DNA from: Paracoccaceae bacterium
Lineage (GTDB): Bacteria > Pseudomonadota > Alphaproteobacteria > Rhodobacterales > Rhodobacteraceae
Assembly (NCBI GenBank): GCA_024742455.1
Contig: JANSYL010000007.1
Coordinates: 1-64,000 of the forward strand
Length of the DNA stretch: 64,000 nt
Reading direction: 5' to 3'
The notes beneath the pieces are model-generated. The model was not told the DNA's origin, searched no databases, and saw only the letters and a program-made list of their open reading frames with translations. Positions 27,849-37,135 of this stretch are shown here, one piece after another. The translations under genes and the position numbers were made by a program. Each line of letters opens with the position of its first letter. Positions within the stretch are counted from its first letter, which is position 1.

Positions 27849-29819
27849 TCAGGAGACGCGATAGATGCGCCCATCCTGCGCCAGCGTGCCGCCGTCGACC
27901 AGGGTGTTCAGCGCGGCGCGGCTTTCGTCGCTTGTGATGGAGTCATCGGTCGCCTCGCGGACCAGCGCGATCAGGTCATCGGCCGAAAACTGCGACTGGC
28001 CCAGTTCGTCGCGATAGAAGCGGGCGGCCAGTTCCACGACATCCTCGATCTCGACCGCATCGCTGACCTCGAGCATGGCGGCGAACCGGGCACCGGTTTC
28101 GGCCAGCGGCAGGCGGGCCGGTTCGCCGGGCGTGTTCGCGGCGGCACGGCGCGACCGCATCATCGAGGCGGCGCGTTGCGCGAGGATGGCAAGGCTGTTG
28201 GGCGTCTCGGCGGGGGCATCGGCCCCTGCCGTTGCCTGTGCCGGGGCCTGACCGGCGGCCGCCGGTGTTTCGGTCGGGCTGACGCGGCGCGGGCGCACGG
28301 GTTCGGCGGGCGCGGCATCGCTGTCATCGACCCGTTGTTCGGACACCAGCACGAGCGGCGGCTGACGGTTTTCGCTGCGCGGGCGGCGGCTGACATCGAC
28401 GCGCACCCGGCGGGGCCGCATCACCTGCTTGAGGTCTTCGCGGTAATCCGCTGTTTCGTCAGTATCTTCTGCGCCCGGGATCGGGTCGAGCTGGGCTTCG
28501 GCCTGGCGGGCGGCGACGGCGGCCTTGAGATGTTCGATATTGGCACGGCGGCGCGAGGTCTCGGTGGCCGACATCTGCGTCGTCGCAAGGTCGAACAGAC
28601 GGTCGGTTTCGGCACTGGCATCCAGGTCGGCCTGTGACTGGGGCGCGGTTGCGGAGTCCTGATCGGCTGTGTCTGCGGCCTCATCGCCGGCGGTTTCGGC
28701 GGCGATGGCGGCGAGTTCGGCCTGCAAAGCCTCTTCCTCGCTCGGGTCGAGGGTGGAGGCACCGTCCTCTGCGGCGGTATCGGCGGCTGCGTCCGTGCCC
28801 GGATCGCCCGCTGCCGGGGACGCTTCGGCTTCGGCGCCGGTGGTGACGGCATCCTCGCCCCTTGCCTCGGGCGCGGCGCCGGTGCGGGGCGCAGTGCGCG
28901 CGGCGGTGTCTGCGGTGCTGCCGCGGCCATCCTCCGCGGTGTCATCGTCGTCCTCATCGTCGGCGGCGTTGCGGCGCAGTTCGACAAGCTTTTGCGCAAC
29001 CGAGGCCCCGGCAATGGCAGCGCCCGCGCCTGCCGCGGTGCCGAAGAACGGATCTTCATCGCCATCGCTGTCCGTGTCGGGCGCATCGAGCGCGTCATCC
29101 GTGCCGGCGGCGAAGGTGGCATCGGGGTCCTGCCCCATGTCCGTCGACGCATCCCCGGTGTCGGTGTCCCCGTCTGCGTCCCGGGCTGCGACGCTGTCCG
29201 CGATCTCGTCGGCGGGGGCCTGGTCGGTCGCTTCCGCCTCGGGTGCGGCATCGGCAGTGTCGGCGTCGTCCTCGTCGCCGGTCGCGTCATCCTCGGCCAT
29301 TGCGGCGGCGACGGCGGCAATCGTGTCATCGCCGTCGAGGTCATCCGGCAGCGTGTCGGCCGCATCCCCGGCGAGGATCTCTGCCTCCGTCGCGGTCTCG
29401 GGCGCGGTGTCTGCTGCGGTCTCGGGCGCAGCATCGGTTTCCGCGTCTTCCGCGAACGGAGCGTCACCGGGCTGACGGGGCGCTTCGCGGGCCTCGGGGG
29501 TCGGCTCCGGTGCGGCGGGCGCCGGGGCGGCGCCAAGGCCTGCATAGGCGGCGGGCAGACCCGCGCCGCCGGGCCGCAGGATCAGGTTGCCCTCGCGCAT
29601 CTGGGCATCGACGCGGCGCTGGATCGCCTCTTCGGTGATGCGGTGCAGGGCTTCGGCATCGGGCGTCGGCGGTTCGGCCCCGAAATAGCGGTCCTCGGCG
29701 GCCAGATCGCGGAAATACTCGGCAATCGCCTTCATCGCCGAAAACGGGTCGTCGAACCCTTCCAGCGTGCAGGAGAAGGTGCCATAGGACACCGTCAGGA
29801 TTTTATTGGCGTCGCTCAT
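27849..29819 (-). CDS. Large acidic low-complexity protein with conserved ends
   Basis: A 656-residue protein in three parts. The N-terminal 75 residues are folded-looking ([20 protein letters not shown], then a helix with [20 protein letters not shown]). A middle of about 430 residues is dominated by Ala, Asp, Glu and Thr and is probably disordered. The C-terminal 120 residues ([59 protein letters not shown]) look like a helical domain. No signal peptide or membrane segment is visible. Similar proteins in Rhodobacteraceae are usually unnamed, sometimes mislabelled as chemotaxis proteins. The ATG at 29819 is used. It is divergent from the thiamine diphosphokinase gene. Confidence 0.8.
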   Translation of the reverse strand: MSDANKILTVSYGTFSCTLEGFDDPFSAMKAIAEYFRDLAAEDRYFGAEPPTPDAEALHRITEEAIQRRVDAQMREGNLILRPGGAGLPAAYAGLGAAPAPAAPEPTPEAREAPRQPGDAPFAEDAETDAAPETAADTAPETATEAEILAGDAADTLPDDLDGDDTIAAVAAAMAEDDATGDEDDADTADAAPEAEATDQAPADEIADSVAARDADGDTDTGDASTDMGQDPDATFAAGTDDALDAPDTDSDGDEDPFFGTAAGAGAAIAGASVAQKLVELRRNAADDEDDDDTAEDGRGSTADTAARTAPRTGAAPEARGEDAVTTGAEAEASPAAGDPGTDAAADTAAEDGASTLDPSEEEALQAELAAIAAETAGDEAADTADQDSATAPQSQADLDASAETDRLFDLATTQMSATETSRRRANIEHLKAAVAARQAEAQLDPIPGAEDTDETADYREDLKQVMRPRRVRVDVSRRPRSENRQPPLVLVSEQRVDDSDAAPAEPVRPRRVSPTETPAAAGQAPAQATAGADAPAETPNSLAILAQRAASMMRSRRAAANTPGEPARLPLAETGARFAAMLEVSDAVEIEDVVELAARFYRDELGQSQFSADDLIALVREATDDSITSDESRAALNTLVDGGTLAQDGRIYRVS

Positions 29820-29940
29820 ACTCGATCCGCGCTCAGTTCCGTTCAGGCAGACCCGCAAGGTTCTACCATCTCGCAAAAATGTGTAGCAAATGCCTCGCAG
29901 CCAAAGTCGACGGGAATTTGGCCATTCCAAGGAGTTTGAT

Positions 29941-30618
29941 CTGAAAAACGGCAGCAATGCGACCGCGCTGGTGACGCGCGATCACGGCGTCACCCTTGTG
30001 GGCGGCGGTGACCTGCCGCCGGGCGATCTGGAGCTGGCGCTGGCGCTGGCGCCGGGGCTTGTCGGTGTCGATGGCGGCGCGGCGGCGGCCCTGAAGGCAG
30101 GCCGGATGCCGGATGCGGTGATCGGGGATTTCGATTCCATAGATTCCGAAACGATGGCCCGTATCGCCCCGGAACGGCTGCATAAAATCGCCGAACAGGA
30201 CAGCACGGATTTCGACAAGGCGTTGCGTCATGTCGCGGCGCCGATCCTGATCGCCGTGGGGTTCGGGGGCGCGCGGGTGGATCATGAACTGGCGGCCTAT
30301 CATTCGCTTGTGCGCAGGCCCGAGCGACGCTGCGTGATGCTGACAGGATCGGATCTGGTATTCGCGGCCCCGTCCGGGATCACGCTCGATCTGCCCCCGG
30401 GAACGCGGGTGTCGCTGTTTCCGATGTCGGCGGTCAGAGGCCGGTCGGAAGGGCTGCGCTGGCCCATCAAGGGGCTGGATTTTCACCCGGCGACGCGAAT
30501 CGGCACCTCGAACGAGGCGGTCGCCCCGCGCCAGGTGCTGGCGTTCGACGGGCCGGGCATGCTGGTGATCCTGCCCCGGTCTGCGCTGGATCGCGTCGCG
30601 GCGGCGCTGCGGGGGTAA
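29941..30618 (+). CDS. Thiamine diphosphokinase, probable CTG start
   Basis: Transfers pyrophosphate from ATP to thiamine, giving thiamine diphosphate. The motifs [30 protein letters not shown] and [10 protein letters not shown] are those of the family; the C-terminal beta-sandwich ends [13 protein letters not shown]. The start is unusual: a perfect AAGGAG (29929-29934) lies 6 bases before an in-frame CTG at 29941, giving 225 residues and the expected short N-terminus. The upstream ATG at 29890 has no ribosome site, and the next candidate is a GTG at 29971. No TPP riboswitch was recognised upstream. Confidence 0.85.
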   Translation: MKNGSNATALVTRDHGVTLVGGGDLPPGDLELALALAPGLVGVDGGAAAALKAGRMPDAVIGDFDSIDSETMARIAPERLHKIAEQDSTDFDKALRHVAAPILIAVGFGGARVDHELAAYHSLVRRPERRCVMLTGSDLVFAAPSGITLDLPPGTRVSLFPMSAVRGRSEGLRWPIKGLDFHPATRIGTSNEAVAPRQVLAFDGPGMLVILPRSALDRVAAALRG

Positions 30619-30703
30619 GGGGCGGCCTTTCCTCTCGCCTGACGGGGCGGGCTTGGGTATGAAGAAAACATGACACAGGCCCGGGCTGGATGGGATTTTC
30701 GCC

Positions 30704-31492
30704 ATGACCGCTGACTTGTCGCCGATCGACCGGGCGAAATACATCGCCGCCCGCCGCGCGGTGGAATTCATCGAGGACGGGATGCGCGTCGGGCTTGGCA
30801 CCGGGTCGACGGCGGCCTGGATGGTGAAATGCCTGGGCGAGCTGATCCGTGACGAAGGCATCAAGGTCACCGGCGTCGCCACCTCGGCCCGTACCGCTGA
30901 TCTGGCACGGCAGGTGGGCGTTCCGGTTGCCACGCTGGACGATGTGCGCTGGCTGGACCTGACGATCGACGGGGCGGATGAGTTCGACCGGAACCTCAAC
31001 CTGATCAAGGGCGGGGGCGGGGCGCTGTTGCAGGAAAAGATCGTGGCGACCGCGTCCGATCAGATGGTGGTGATCGCCGATCCGTCGAAAGAGGTGGACA
31101 CGCTGGGGGCCTTTCCCCTGCCGGTCGAGGTGATCCCGTTCGGCTGGCAGACGACCAAGGCCCTGATCGAAGAGATGCTGTCGAATGTCGAGGTCACGGG
31201 CCGCAATGCGTCGCTGCGCCTGAGCGGGACCGAGCCCTTCCGCACCGATGAAGGCAATTTCATCCTCGATCTGCACCTGCGCCGCATCATCAACCCCGCG
31301 CAGGTCAGCCTGGTGCTGAACCAGATCCCCGGCGTCGTGGAAAACGGGCTGTTCCTCGACATCTGCGACGTGCTGGTGATCGGCAGCGCCGATGGCACGG
31401 TCGAGGTGCGCGACATCAACAACGGCACCGTGCAGCACGAACGCATCGACCTGATCGACAGCGAGAACCTGTTTGTCGATATCGCGGAATAG
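30704..31492 (+). CDS. rpiA: Ribose-5-phosphate isomerase A
   Basis: Interconverts ribose-5-phosphate and ribulose-5-phosphate in the pentose phosphate pathway. The 262-residue protein shows GLGTGSTAAWMV, the catalytic-site segments DLTIDGADEFDRNLNLIKGGGGALLQEKI and EVIPFGWQTT, and the conserved NFILDLHL. It is about 30-40 residues longer than E. coli RpiA, mostly at the ends. It is followed by gor on the same strand, linking NADPH-producing carbon flow with glutathione reduction, although the link is only positional. Confidence 0.96.
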   Translation: MTADLSPIDRAKYIAARRAVEFIEDGMRVGLGTGSTAAWMVKCLGELIRDEGIKVTGVATSARTADLARQVGVPVATLDDVRWLDLTIDGADEFDRNLNLIKGGGGALLQEKIVATASDQMVVIADPSKEVDTLGAFPLPVEVIPFGWQTTKALIEEMLSNVEVTGRNASLRLSGTEPFRTDEGNFILDLHLRRIINPAQVSLVLNQIPGVVENGLFLDICDVLVIGSADGTVEVRDINNGTVQHERIDLIDSENLFVDIAE

Positions 31493-31565
31493 CCCCGGTC
31501 TGGCCAGACAGGCCCCGGTATGGGATAGACGGGCCTGAATTCTGGACGACCCGAGGATATCCGGC

Positions 31566-32999
31566 ATGGCTTTCGATTACGACCTGTTCGTCATTGGCGG
31601 GGGATCGGGCGGGGTGCGGGCGGCCCGCGTCGCTGCAGCCGAGGGCGCGAAGGTGGCGATTGCCGAGGAAAGCCGGCTGGGCGGCACCTGCGTGATCCGG
31701 GGGTGCGTTCCGAAAAAGCTGATGGTGTTCGCCTCGTCCTATCGCGAGGAATTCGCCGATGCGCGGTCCTACGGGTGGGACGTGATGGCGGGCGATTTCG
31801 ATTGGTCGAAGTTTTCCAGGCATTTGAACACCGAACTTGATCGGCTTGAGGGGGTTTATCGCAGCCTTCTGGACGGCTCGAAGGTCGAGATTTTCGACAG
31901 CCGCGCGGTGCTGGATGATGCCCATACCGTCCGCCTGTCGGATGGCACCACGAAAACCGCCAAGCACATCCTGATCGCCACCGGAGGCCACCCCGTCCGC
32001 CCGGATATGCCGAACGCGCATCTGGGGATGGTGTCGGACGACATCTTTCACATGACCGACCTGCCGAAATCGATCCTGATCGTTGGAGGCGGCTACATCG
32101 CTTGCGAGTTTTCCTGTATCCTCAACGGCTTGGGGGTCGAGGTGACGCAGGTTTACCGGGGTGCGCAGATCCTGCGCGGCTTTGACGAGGAGGCGCGCGG
32201 CCTGATCTCGGACATGATGCGCGAACAGGGCGTGAACCTGCATGTGGGGACCAATATCGTCGAAATGGGACCCGCCGGGGCCGGGCATGGCGCGGACGGC
32301 GCGGCGATGGGGGCACCTGCGGGCGAGGTGGTCGCCGAGAGATCCGATGTCGTGGGCGGCCCGGTCCGGGTGAAACAGACCAACGGGACCGAGGCGGTTT
32401 ATGACGCGGTGCTGTTTGCAACGGGACGGGCGCCCAACACCGCCAACATGGGCCTGGAAGAGGCGGGCGTCGAAATCGGACGGCGGGGCGAGATCGTGGT
32501 CGATGACTACAGCCAGACCGGCGTGCCTTCGATCTATGCCATCGGCGATGTGACCAACCGGGTGAACCTGACGCCGGTGGCGATCCGCGAGGGGATGGCG
32601 TTTGTCGAAACGGTGTTCAAGGGCAACCCGACGCCGGTCGATCATCACCTGATCCCGTCGGCGGTTTTCACGCAGCCCGAATTCGGCACCATCGGGCTGA
32701 GCGAGGAAGAGGCGCGCGACCAGGAACCCATCGAGGTCTATTGCACATCCTTCCGGCCGATGCAGACCGCCTTTGCCGGGCGGCCCGACCGGGTGCTGAT
32801 GAAACTGGTGGTGTCCAAGGCCACGCGCCGGGTTCTGGGATGTCACATCGTCGCGCCCGCGGCGGGGGAAATGATCCAACTGGCGGGTATCGCGGTGAAG
32901 ATGGGCGCCACGAAAGAGGATTTCGACCGTACGGTTGCGGTTCATCCGACCATGTCCGAAGAGCTGGTCACGATGAAGTCACCGGTCCGCAGCGCTTGA
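31566..32999 (+). CDS. gor: Glutathione-disulfide reductase
   Basis: An FAD- and NADPH-dependent enzyme that keeps glutathione reduced. The 477-residue protein has the FAD motif FVIGGGSGGVRAARVAA, the redox disulfide in GGTCVIRGCVPKKL (Cys42/Cys47), the NADPH-binding GGGYIACEFSCILNGLG, the second FAD segment IYAIGDVTNRVNLTPVAI, and the dimer-side catalytic HPTMSEEL. A stretch of about 30 residues rich in Gly and Ala (MGPAGAGHGADGAAMG) is inserted in the NADPH domain, making it longer than usual. Confidence 0.95.
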   Translation: MAFDYDLFVIGGGSGGVRAARVAAAEGAKVAIAEESRLGGTCVIRGCVPKKLMVFASSYREEFADARSYGWDVMAGDFDWSKFSRHLNTELDRLEGVYRSLLDGSKVEIFDSRAVLDDAHTVRLSDGTTKTAKHILIATGGHPVRPDMPNAHLGMVSDDIFHMTDLPKSILIVGGGYIACEFSCILNGLGVEVTQVYRGAQILRGFDEEARGLISDMMREQGVNLHVGTNIVEMGPAGAGHGADGAAMGAPAGEVVAERSDVVGGPVRVKQTNGTEAVYDAVLFATGRAPNTANMGLEEAGVEIGRRGEIVVDDYSQTGVPSIYAIGDVTNRVNLTPVAIREGMAFVETVFKGNPTPVDHHLIPSAVFTQPEFGTIGLSEEEARDQEPIEVYCTSFRPMQTAFAGRPDRVLMKLVVSKATRRVLGCHIVAPAAGEMIQLAGIAVKMGATKEDFDRTVAVHPTMSEELVTMKSPVRSA

Positions 33000-33093
33000 A
33001 AACAGCGGCTTCGGGCACAGTTTACGGTGCAATTCCGGGGGGCGACCCCATATGAATAGCGAACGGGTAATCACGTGAGAGGATTTACAGGCC

Positions 33094-34245
33094 ATGGCTG
33101 GCAATAATGGCGGACCCTGGGGCGGCGGTGGCGGCTCTGGCGGTGGTGGAGGAAACAACGGCCGCGGACCGCGTCGCACCGGTGGCGATCAGCAGATTCC
33201 CGAAATCGACGAGATCGTACGCAGGGGCCAGGAACAGCTGCGCGTCCTGATGGGCGGCGGCGGTCGTGGCGGCGCGTCCGGCGGCGGGGGTGGCGAAGGC
33301 CCGGGCATCAGCCCGCGCACTTTGTGGCTTGGCGGTGCCGGTCTGGCCGTGCTGCTCTGGGCCTTCAGTTCGTTCTACACGGTCCGCCCGGAAGAACAGT
33401 CGGTCGAATTGTTCCTTGGTGATTTCTCGTCCATCGGGCAGCCGGGCCTGAACTTTGCGCCCTGGCCGCTTGTCACGGCCGAGGTTCTGGCGGTGACGCG
33501 GGAAAACACCGTGTCGATCGGCGCCAACCGGTCGGGCACGTCGGATGCGGGCCTGATGCTGACCACGGACGAAAACATCGTCGACATCGATTTCGAAGTG
33601 GTCTGGAACATCTCGGACCCCGCGCTTTACCTGTTCAACCTGCGCGACCCCGAGGCGACGATCCGCGCCGTGTCCGAGGCCGCGATGCGGGAGGTGATTT
33701 CCCAGTCGCAGCTTGCGCCGATCCTGAACCGGGATCGTGGCCTGATCGCCGACACCGTGCAGCAGCTGATCCAGGACACGCTCGACAGCTATGACAGCGG
33801 CGTCAACATCGTGCGTCTGAACCTTGACCGCGCCGACCCGCCGGTCGAGGTGATCGACGCCTTCCGCGAGGTGCAGGCCGCCGAACAGGAACGTGACCGG
33901 CTGGAGCGCCAGGCCGATGCCTATGCCAACCGGGTTCTGGCCGGGGCGCGCGGTGAAGCCGCGCAGCTTCTGGAAGAGGCCGAGGCCTATCGCGCCCAGG
34001 TCGTCAACGAGGCCCAGGGTGAGGCGAGCCGCTTCCTGGCTGTTCTGCAGGAATACGAACAGGCGCCCGAGGTGACCCGACGCCGTTTGTATCTCGAAAC
34101 GATGGAACGGGTTCTGGGCGATGTCGATCTTGTCATTCTCGACGACGGCGGCGATGGCGGCAGCGGGGTCGTTCCGTACCTCCCGCTGAATGAATTGCGC
34201 CGTCCGTCAGGACCCACCACCACCACCACAGGGAGCAGCAACTGA
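33094..34245 (+). CDS. hflK: FtsH protease modulator HflK
   Basis: A membrane-anchored SPFH/prohibitin protein that forms a cage with HflC around the FtsH protease. The 383-residue protein starts with a glycine/asparagine-rich cytoplasmic stretch, then one membrane segment (LWLGGAGLAVLLWAFSSFYTV, about residue 75), the SPFH domain (RPEEQSVELFLGDFSSIGQPGL) and a long helix (EQERDRLERQADAYANRVLAGARGEA). An AGAGGA ribosome site precedes the ATG. Its stop overlaps the hflC start (TGATG), indicating coupled translation. Confidence 0.95.
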   Translation: MAGNNGGPWGGGGGSGGGGGNNGRGPRRTGGDQQIPEIDEIVRRGQEQLRVLMGGGGRGGASGGGGGEGPGISPRTLWLGGAGLAVLLWAFSSFYTVRPEEQSVELFLGDFSSIGQPGLNFAPWPLVTAEVLAVTRENTVSIGANRSGTSDAGLMLTTDENIVDIDFEVVWNISDPALYLFNLRDPEATIRAVSEAAMREVISQSQLAPILNRDRGLIADTVQQLIQDTLDSYDSGVNIVRLNLDRADPPVEVIDAFREVQAAEQERDRLERQADAYANRVLAGARGEAAQLLEEAEAYRAQVVNEAQGEASRFLAVLQEYEQAPEVTRRRLYLETMERVLGDVDLVILDDGGDGGSGVVPYLPLNELRRPSGPTTTTTGSSN

Positions 34246-35132
34246 TGCGCCGCATTACTTATCTTGCACCCGTGCTGGTGCTGACCATCGCCGTGATCCT
34301 GTCGTCGATCTTCGTGGTCGACGAACGCCAGCGGGCTTTGGTCCTTCAATTCGGACAGATCCGTCAGGTGATCGAGGAACCGGGCCTGAACTTCAAGGTG
34401 CCGTTCATTCAGGAGGTCGTCTATTACGACGACCGTATCCTGTCGCTCGACACGGCGCCGATCGAGGTGACGCCGTCCGACGACCGGCGCCTCGTGGTCG
34501 ACGCTTTCGCCCGGTACCGCATCGAGGACGTGGTGCAGTTCCGCCAGGCGGTGGGTGTCGGCGGTCTGCGCACCGGCGAGGATCGGCTGGAAGGGATTAT
34601 CAACCCCACGATCCGTGCCGTTCTGGGTGCCGATGGCGTGACCTCGAACACGATCCTGTCGACGGAACGGGCGCGGCTCATGGACGAGATCACGGCACAG
34701 GCGCGTGCGCGCGCCGCCGTGCTGGGTCTTGAGGTGCTGGATGTGCGACTGAAGCAGACCAACCTGCCTGCCCAGAACCTCGAGGCGACCTTTGCCCGGA
34801 TGCGGGCCGAGCGGGAGCGGGAAGCCACCGACGAGATCGCCCGGGGCAACGAGGCCGCGCAGCGCGTGCGCGCGCAGGCAGACCGGACCGTGGTCGAACT
34901 GGTGTCCGAGGCGCAGCGCGAGGCTGAGATCACCCGTGGTGAGGCCGATGCCGAACGCAACAGCATCTTTGCACAAGCCTTTGGTCAGGATCCGGAATTC
35001 TTCGAATTCTACCGGTCCATGACGGCCTATGAGCGGGCGCTGCGGCAGCAGAACTCGACCATGGTGATCAGTCCCGACAGCGAGTTCTTCGAGTATCTCG
35101 ACAGTTCGGGCCTGTCCGGCCTGCCGCAGTAA
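34245..35132 (+). CDS. hflC: FtsH protease modulator HflC
   Basis: Partner of HflK in the FtsH-regulating complex. The 295-residue protein has an N-terminal membrane anchor (YLAPVLVLTIAVILSSIFVV), then the SPFH domain (DERQRALVLQFGQIRQVIEEPGLNFKVPF) and a charged helix (RMRAEREREATDEIARGNEAAQRVRAQ). Length is normal. It overlaps hflK by one base and is followed after 7 bases by the DUF2065 gene, so hflK-hflC-DUF2065 form one unit, with the Deg protease next. Confidence 0.95.
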   Translation: MRRITYLAPVLVLTIAVILSSIFVVDERQRALVLQFGQIRQVIEEPGLNFKVPFIQEVVYYDDRILSLDTAPIEVTPSDDRRLVVDAFARYRIEDVVQFRQAVGVGGLRTGEDRLEGIINPTIRAVLGADGVTSNTILSTERARLMDEITAQARARAAVLGLEVLDVRLKQTNLPAQNLEATFARMRAEREREATDEIARGNEAAQRVRAQADRTVVELVSEAQREAEITRGEADAERNSIFAQAFGQDPEFFEFYRSMTAYERALRQQNSTMVISPDSEFFEYLDSSGLSGLPQ

Positions 35133-35139
35133 GGCTGCG

Positions 35140-35346
35140 ATGGGACTGACCACGTTTCTGCTCGGCATCGGAATGGTGCTGGTTTTCGAGGGGCTGGTGT
35201 TCGCACTGGCCCCTTCCCGTCTGGAGGACCTGCTGCGCGTTCTTCAGCAGATCCCGGTCGAGACGCGCCGCATCATCGGACTGGCGGCCGTCGCGATCGG
35301 GGCGGTGTTGGTGTCCTGGGCGGTCAGCCTGTCGGGCGGATTCTAG
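35140..35346 (+). CDS. DUF2065 family small membrane protein
   Basis: A 68-residue protein with two hydrophobic segments (LTTFLLGIGMVLVFEGLVFALAP and IIGLAAVAIGAVLVSWAVSL) joined by SRLEDLLRVLQQIPVETRR, as in DUF2065 (YjeT-like). It sits directly after hflC; YjeT is likewise a neighbour of hflKC in E. coli. Function unknown, probably tied to the HflKC/FtsH membrane quality-control group. Confidence 0.9.
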   Translation: MGLTTFLLGIGMVLVFEGLVFALAPSRLEDLLRVLQQIPVETRRIIGLAAVAIGAVLVSWAVSLSGGF

Positions 35347-35468
35347 CCAATACGGCAGCCTGCGGCGGACTTGTCTCTTGGCGGCGCTATGTCCGGGTGC
35401 AAGGCTGCGTCTGATCCGGCTTCACATGATTTTTACGATCGCAAGTGCCGGGTAACGGGCGCGCGCGC

Positions 35469-35497
35469 TTGATCCGGGGGGCAAGGGCGCAAATATC
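35469..35497 (+). promoter_or_regulatory. Weak candidate promoter for the Deg protease gene
   Basis: TTGATC (35469-35474) lies 17 bases before AATATC (35492-35497) in the 204-base gap between the DUF2065 gene and the protease. The -10 match is poor (3 of 6). No convincing heat-shock (RpoH-type) promoter was seen. Offered only as a place to look. Confidence 0.25.
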
Positions 35498-35550
35498 CAA
35501 TAGCAGCAGGGGCAGAGCCCCATTCCGTGGGCGTGACAGGAGATGTGGGT

Positions 35551-37080
35551 GTGAGACAGCAGGTCCAGCAAAGACAACTTGATGAAAACAGGGCCCGGGC
35601 GCGCGTGCGTGTGCGCGCGGCCGACCCGTCGGGCGGCCCCTGGGTCTACCGGATGGCCAACCTGGCGCTGATCGTCACCATGGTGGTGCTGGCGCTGATG
35701 CTCACGGCGGGGCAGGGCCGTGCGCAATCCGGCCCGCCGGCCACCTTCGCCGACCTCGTGGACCAGGTGGGCGACTCGGTCGTCAACATCACCACATCGG
35801 CCATTGTCGCAGGTCGCCAGGGCCCGCAGCCCATGGTGCCCGATGGGTCGCCCTTGGAGGATTTCTTCAACGACTTCCTCGACCGCCAGAACCCCGAACG
35901 CGGCCCCCGGCGCAGCCAGGCGCTGGGATCGGGTTTCGTGATTTCCGAGGACGGGTACATCGTCACCAACAACCACGTCATCGAGGGCGCAGACGAGATC
36001 AATATCGAGTTCCGCGAAGGGTTCGAGCTGGAGGCGGAAATCATCGGCACCGACCCCAATACCGATATCGCGCTGCTGAAGGTCGAGGCACCGGAACCGC
36101 TGGATTTCGTCTCCTTCGGCGACAGTGAGACGATGCGTGTGGGCGATTGGGTGATGGCCATGGGCAACCCGCTCGGCCAGGGCTTTTCGGTCTCGGTCGG
36201 CGTTGTCTCGGCCCAGGGCCGGGCGCTGAGCGGCACTTATGACGATTACATCCAGACCGACGCTGCCATCAACCGGGGCAATTCCGGCGGGCCGCTGTTC
36301 AACATGGCCGGTGAGGTGATCGGCGTGAACACCGCGATCCTGTCGCCCACCGGCGGCTCGATCGGCATCGGGTTCGCGATGTCGTCCTCGGTTGTCACCA
36401 ACGTGATCGACCAGCTGCAGGAATTCGGCGAAACCCGGCGCGGCTGGCTGGGCGTGCGCATCCAGGACGTGGATGCGGATATCGCCGAAGGTCTCGGGCT
36501 GGCCGAGGCGCGCGGCGCCCTGGTCACCGATGTGCCGCCCGGCCCGGCGCTTGACGGGGGGGTCGAGGTGGGCGACGTGATCCTGACCTTCGACGGCGAA
36601 GATGTCGATGACACGCGCGAACTGGTGCGTATCGTGGGCGAAAGCAGCGTCGGCGAAACCGTGCGCGTGGTCGTGTTCCGCGACGGCGAAACCGAGACCC
36701 TGCGCATCACCCTGGCGCGGCGCGAAACCGCCGAAGGGCTGGCTCCCGACACCGACCCCGCCGCGCCGCAGCCCCAGCCGAGCAGCGAGATACTGGGGAT
36801 GGAGCTGGTGCCTCTGACCGACGAGTTGCGCGGTCAGCTGGACGCGATGAACGTGTCGGGCGGGCTGGTGATCGAGGCGGTCGATCCGGCCAGTGATGCC
36901 GCGGCCAAGGGGCTGCAGCCCGGTGATGTGATCGCCGAGGTGGCGCAGCAGCCGATCCCCGATCTCGATGCGTTCCGCACCCGCATCGACGCGGCGCGGG
37001 ACGCAGGCCAGGAAAGCGTGCTTCTGTTGATCCGCCGGGCCGGCAGCCCGCGTTTCGTGGCCTTGAGCCTCGCCGAATAA
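35551..37080 (+). CDS. Deg/Do-type periplasmic serine endoprotease
   Basis: Degrades misfolded envelope proteins. The 509-residue protein has a basic N-terminus, then a membrane segment (LALIVTMVVLALMLTAG, about residues 38-54), a trypsin-like domain with His in VTNNHVIEG, Asp in PNTDIALLK and Ser in NRGNSGGPLFN, and two PDZ domains (from about residues 300 and 410). A GTG at 35551 is chosen because AGGAG lies 8 bases upstream; GTGs at 35545 and 35527 are alternatives. The N-terminal extension before the hydrophobic segment is longer than a classical signal peptide, so it may stay anchored. It follows hflKC, and a terminator lies directly after it. Confidence 0.95.
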   Translation: MRQQVQQRQLDENRARARVRVRAADPSGGPWVYRMANLALIVTMVVLALMLTAGQGRAQSGPPATFADLVDQVGDSVVNITTSAIVAGRQGPQPMVPDGSPLEDFFNDFLDRQNPERGPRRSQALGSGFVISEDGYIVTNNHVIEGADEINIEFREGFELEAEIIGTDPNTDIALLKVEAPEPLDFVSFGDSETMRVGDWVMAMGNPLGQGFSVSVGVVSAQGRALSGTYDDYIQTDAAINRGNSGGPLFNMAGEVIGVNTAILSPTGGSIGIGFAMSSSVVTNVIDQLQEFGETRRGWLGVRIQDVDADIAEGLGLAEARGALVTDVPPGPALDGGVEVGDVILTFDGEDVDDTRELVRIVGESSVGETVRVVVFRDGETETLRITLARRETAEGLAPDTDPAAPQPQPSSEILGMELVPLTDELRGQLDAMNVSGGLVIEAVDPASDAAAKGLQPGDVIAEVAQQPIPDLDAFRTRIDAARDAGQESVLLLIRRAGSPRFVALSLAE

Positions 37081-37102
37081 AAACCTGATCCAAAACAATA
37101 AA

Positions 37103-37135
37103 ACGCCCTCGCACGACCGGTGCGGGGGCGTTTTT
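37103..37135 (+). terminator. Rho-independent terminator
   Basis: ACGCCCTCGCAC (37103-37114) pairs with GTGCGGGGGCGT (37120-37131), with a single G-T wobble, over a 5-base loop and runs into TTTTT. It lies 22 bases after the Deg protease stop. On the other strand the run of A's makes it usable for the converging lipoprotein gene as well. Confidence 0.9.

Noticed and set aside
29820-29940. TPP riboswitch before thiamine diphosphokinase
   Set aside because: The conserved CTGAGA-type core and its pairing partner were not found in the 121-base gap.
33000-33093. Heat-shock (RpoH) promoter before hflK
   Set aside because: CCCCATAT resembles the RpoH -10 and CTTGAAA occurs upstream, but the two are about 50 bases apart, far from the required spacing.
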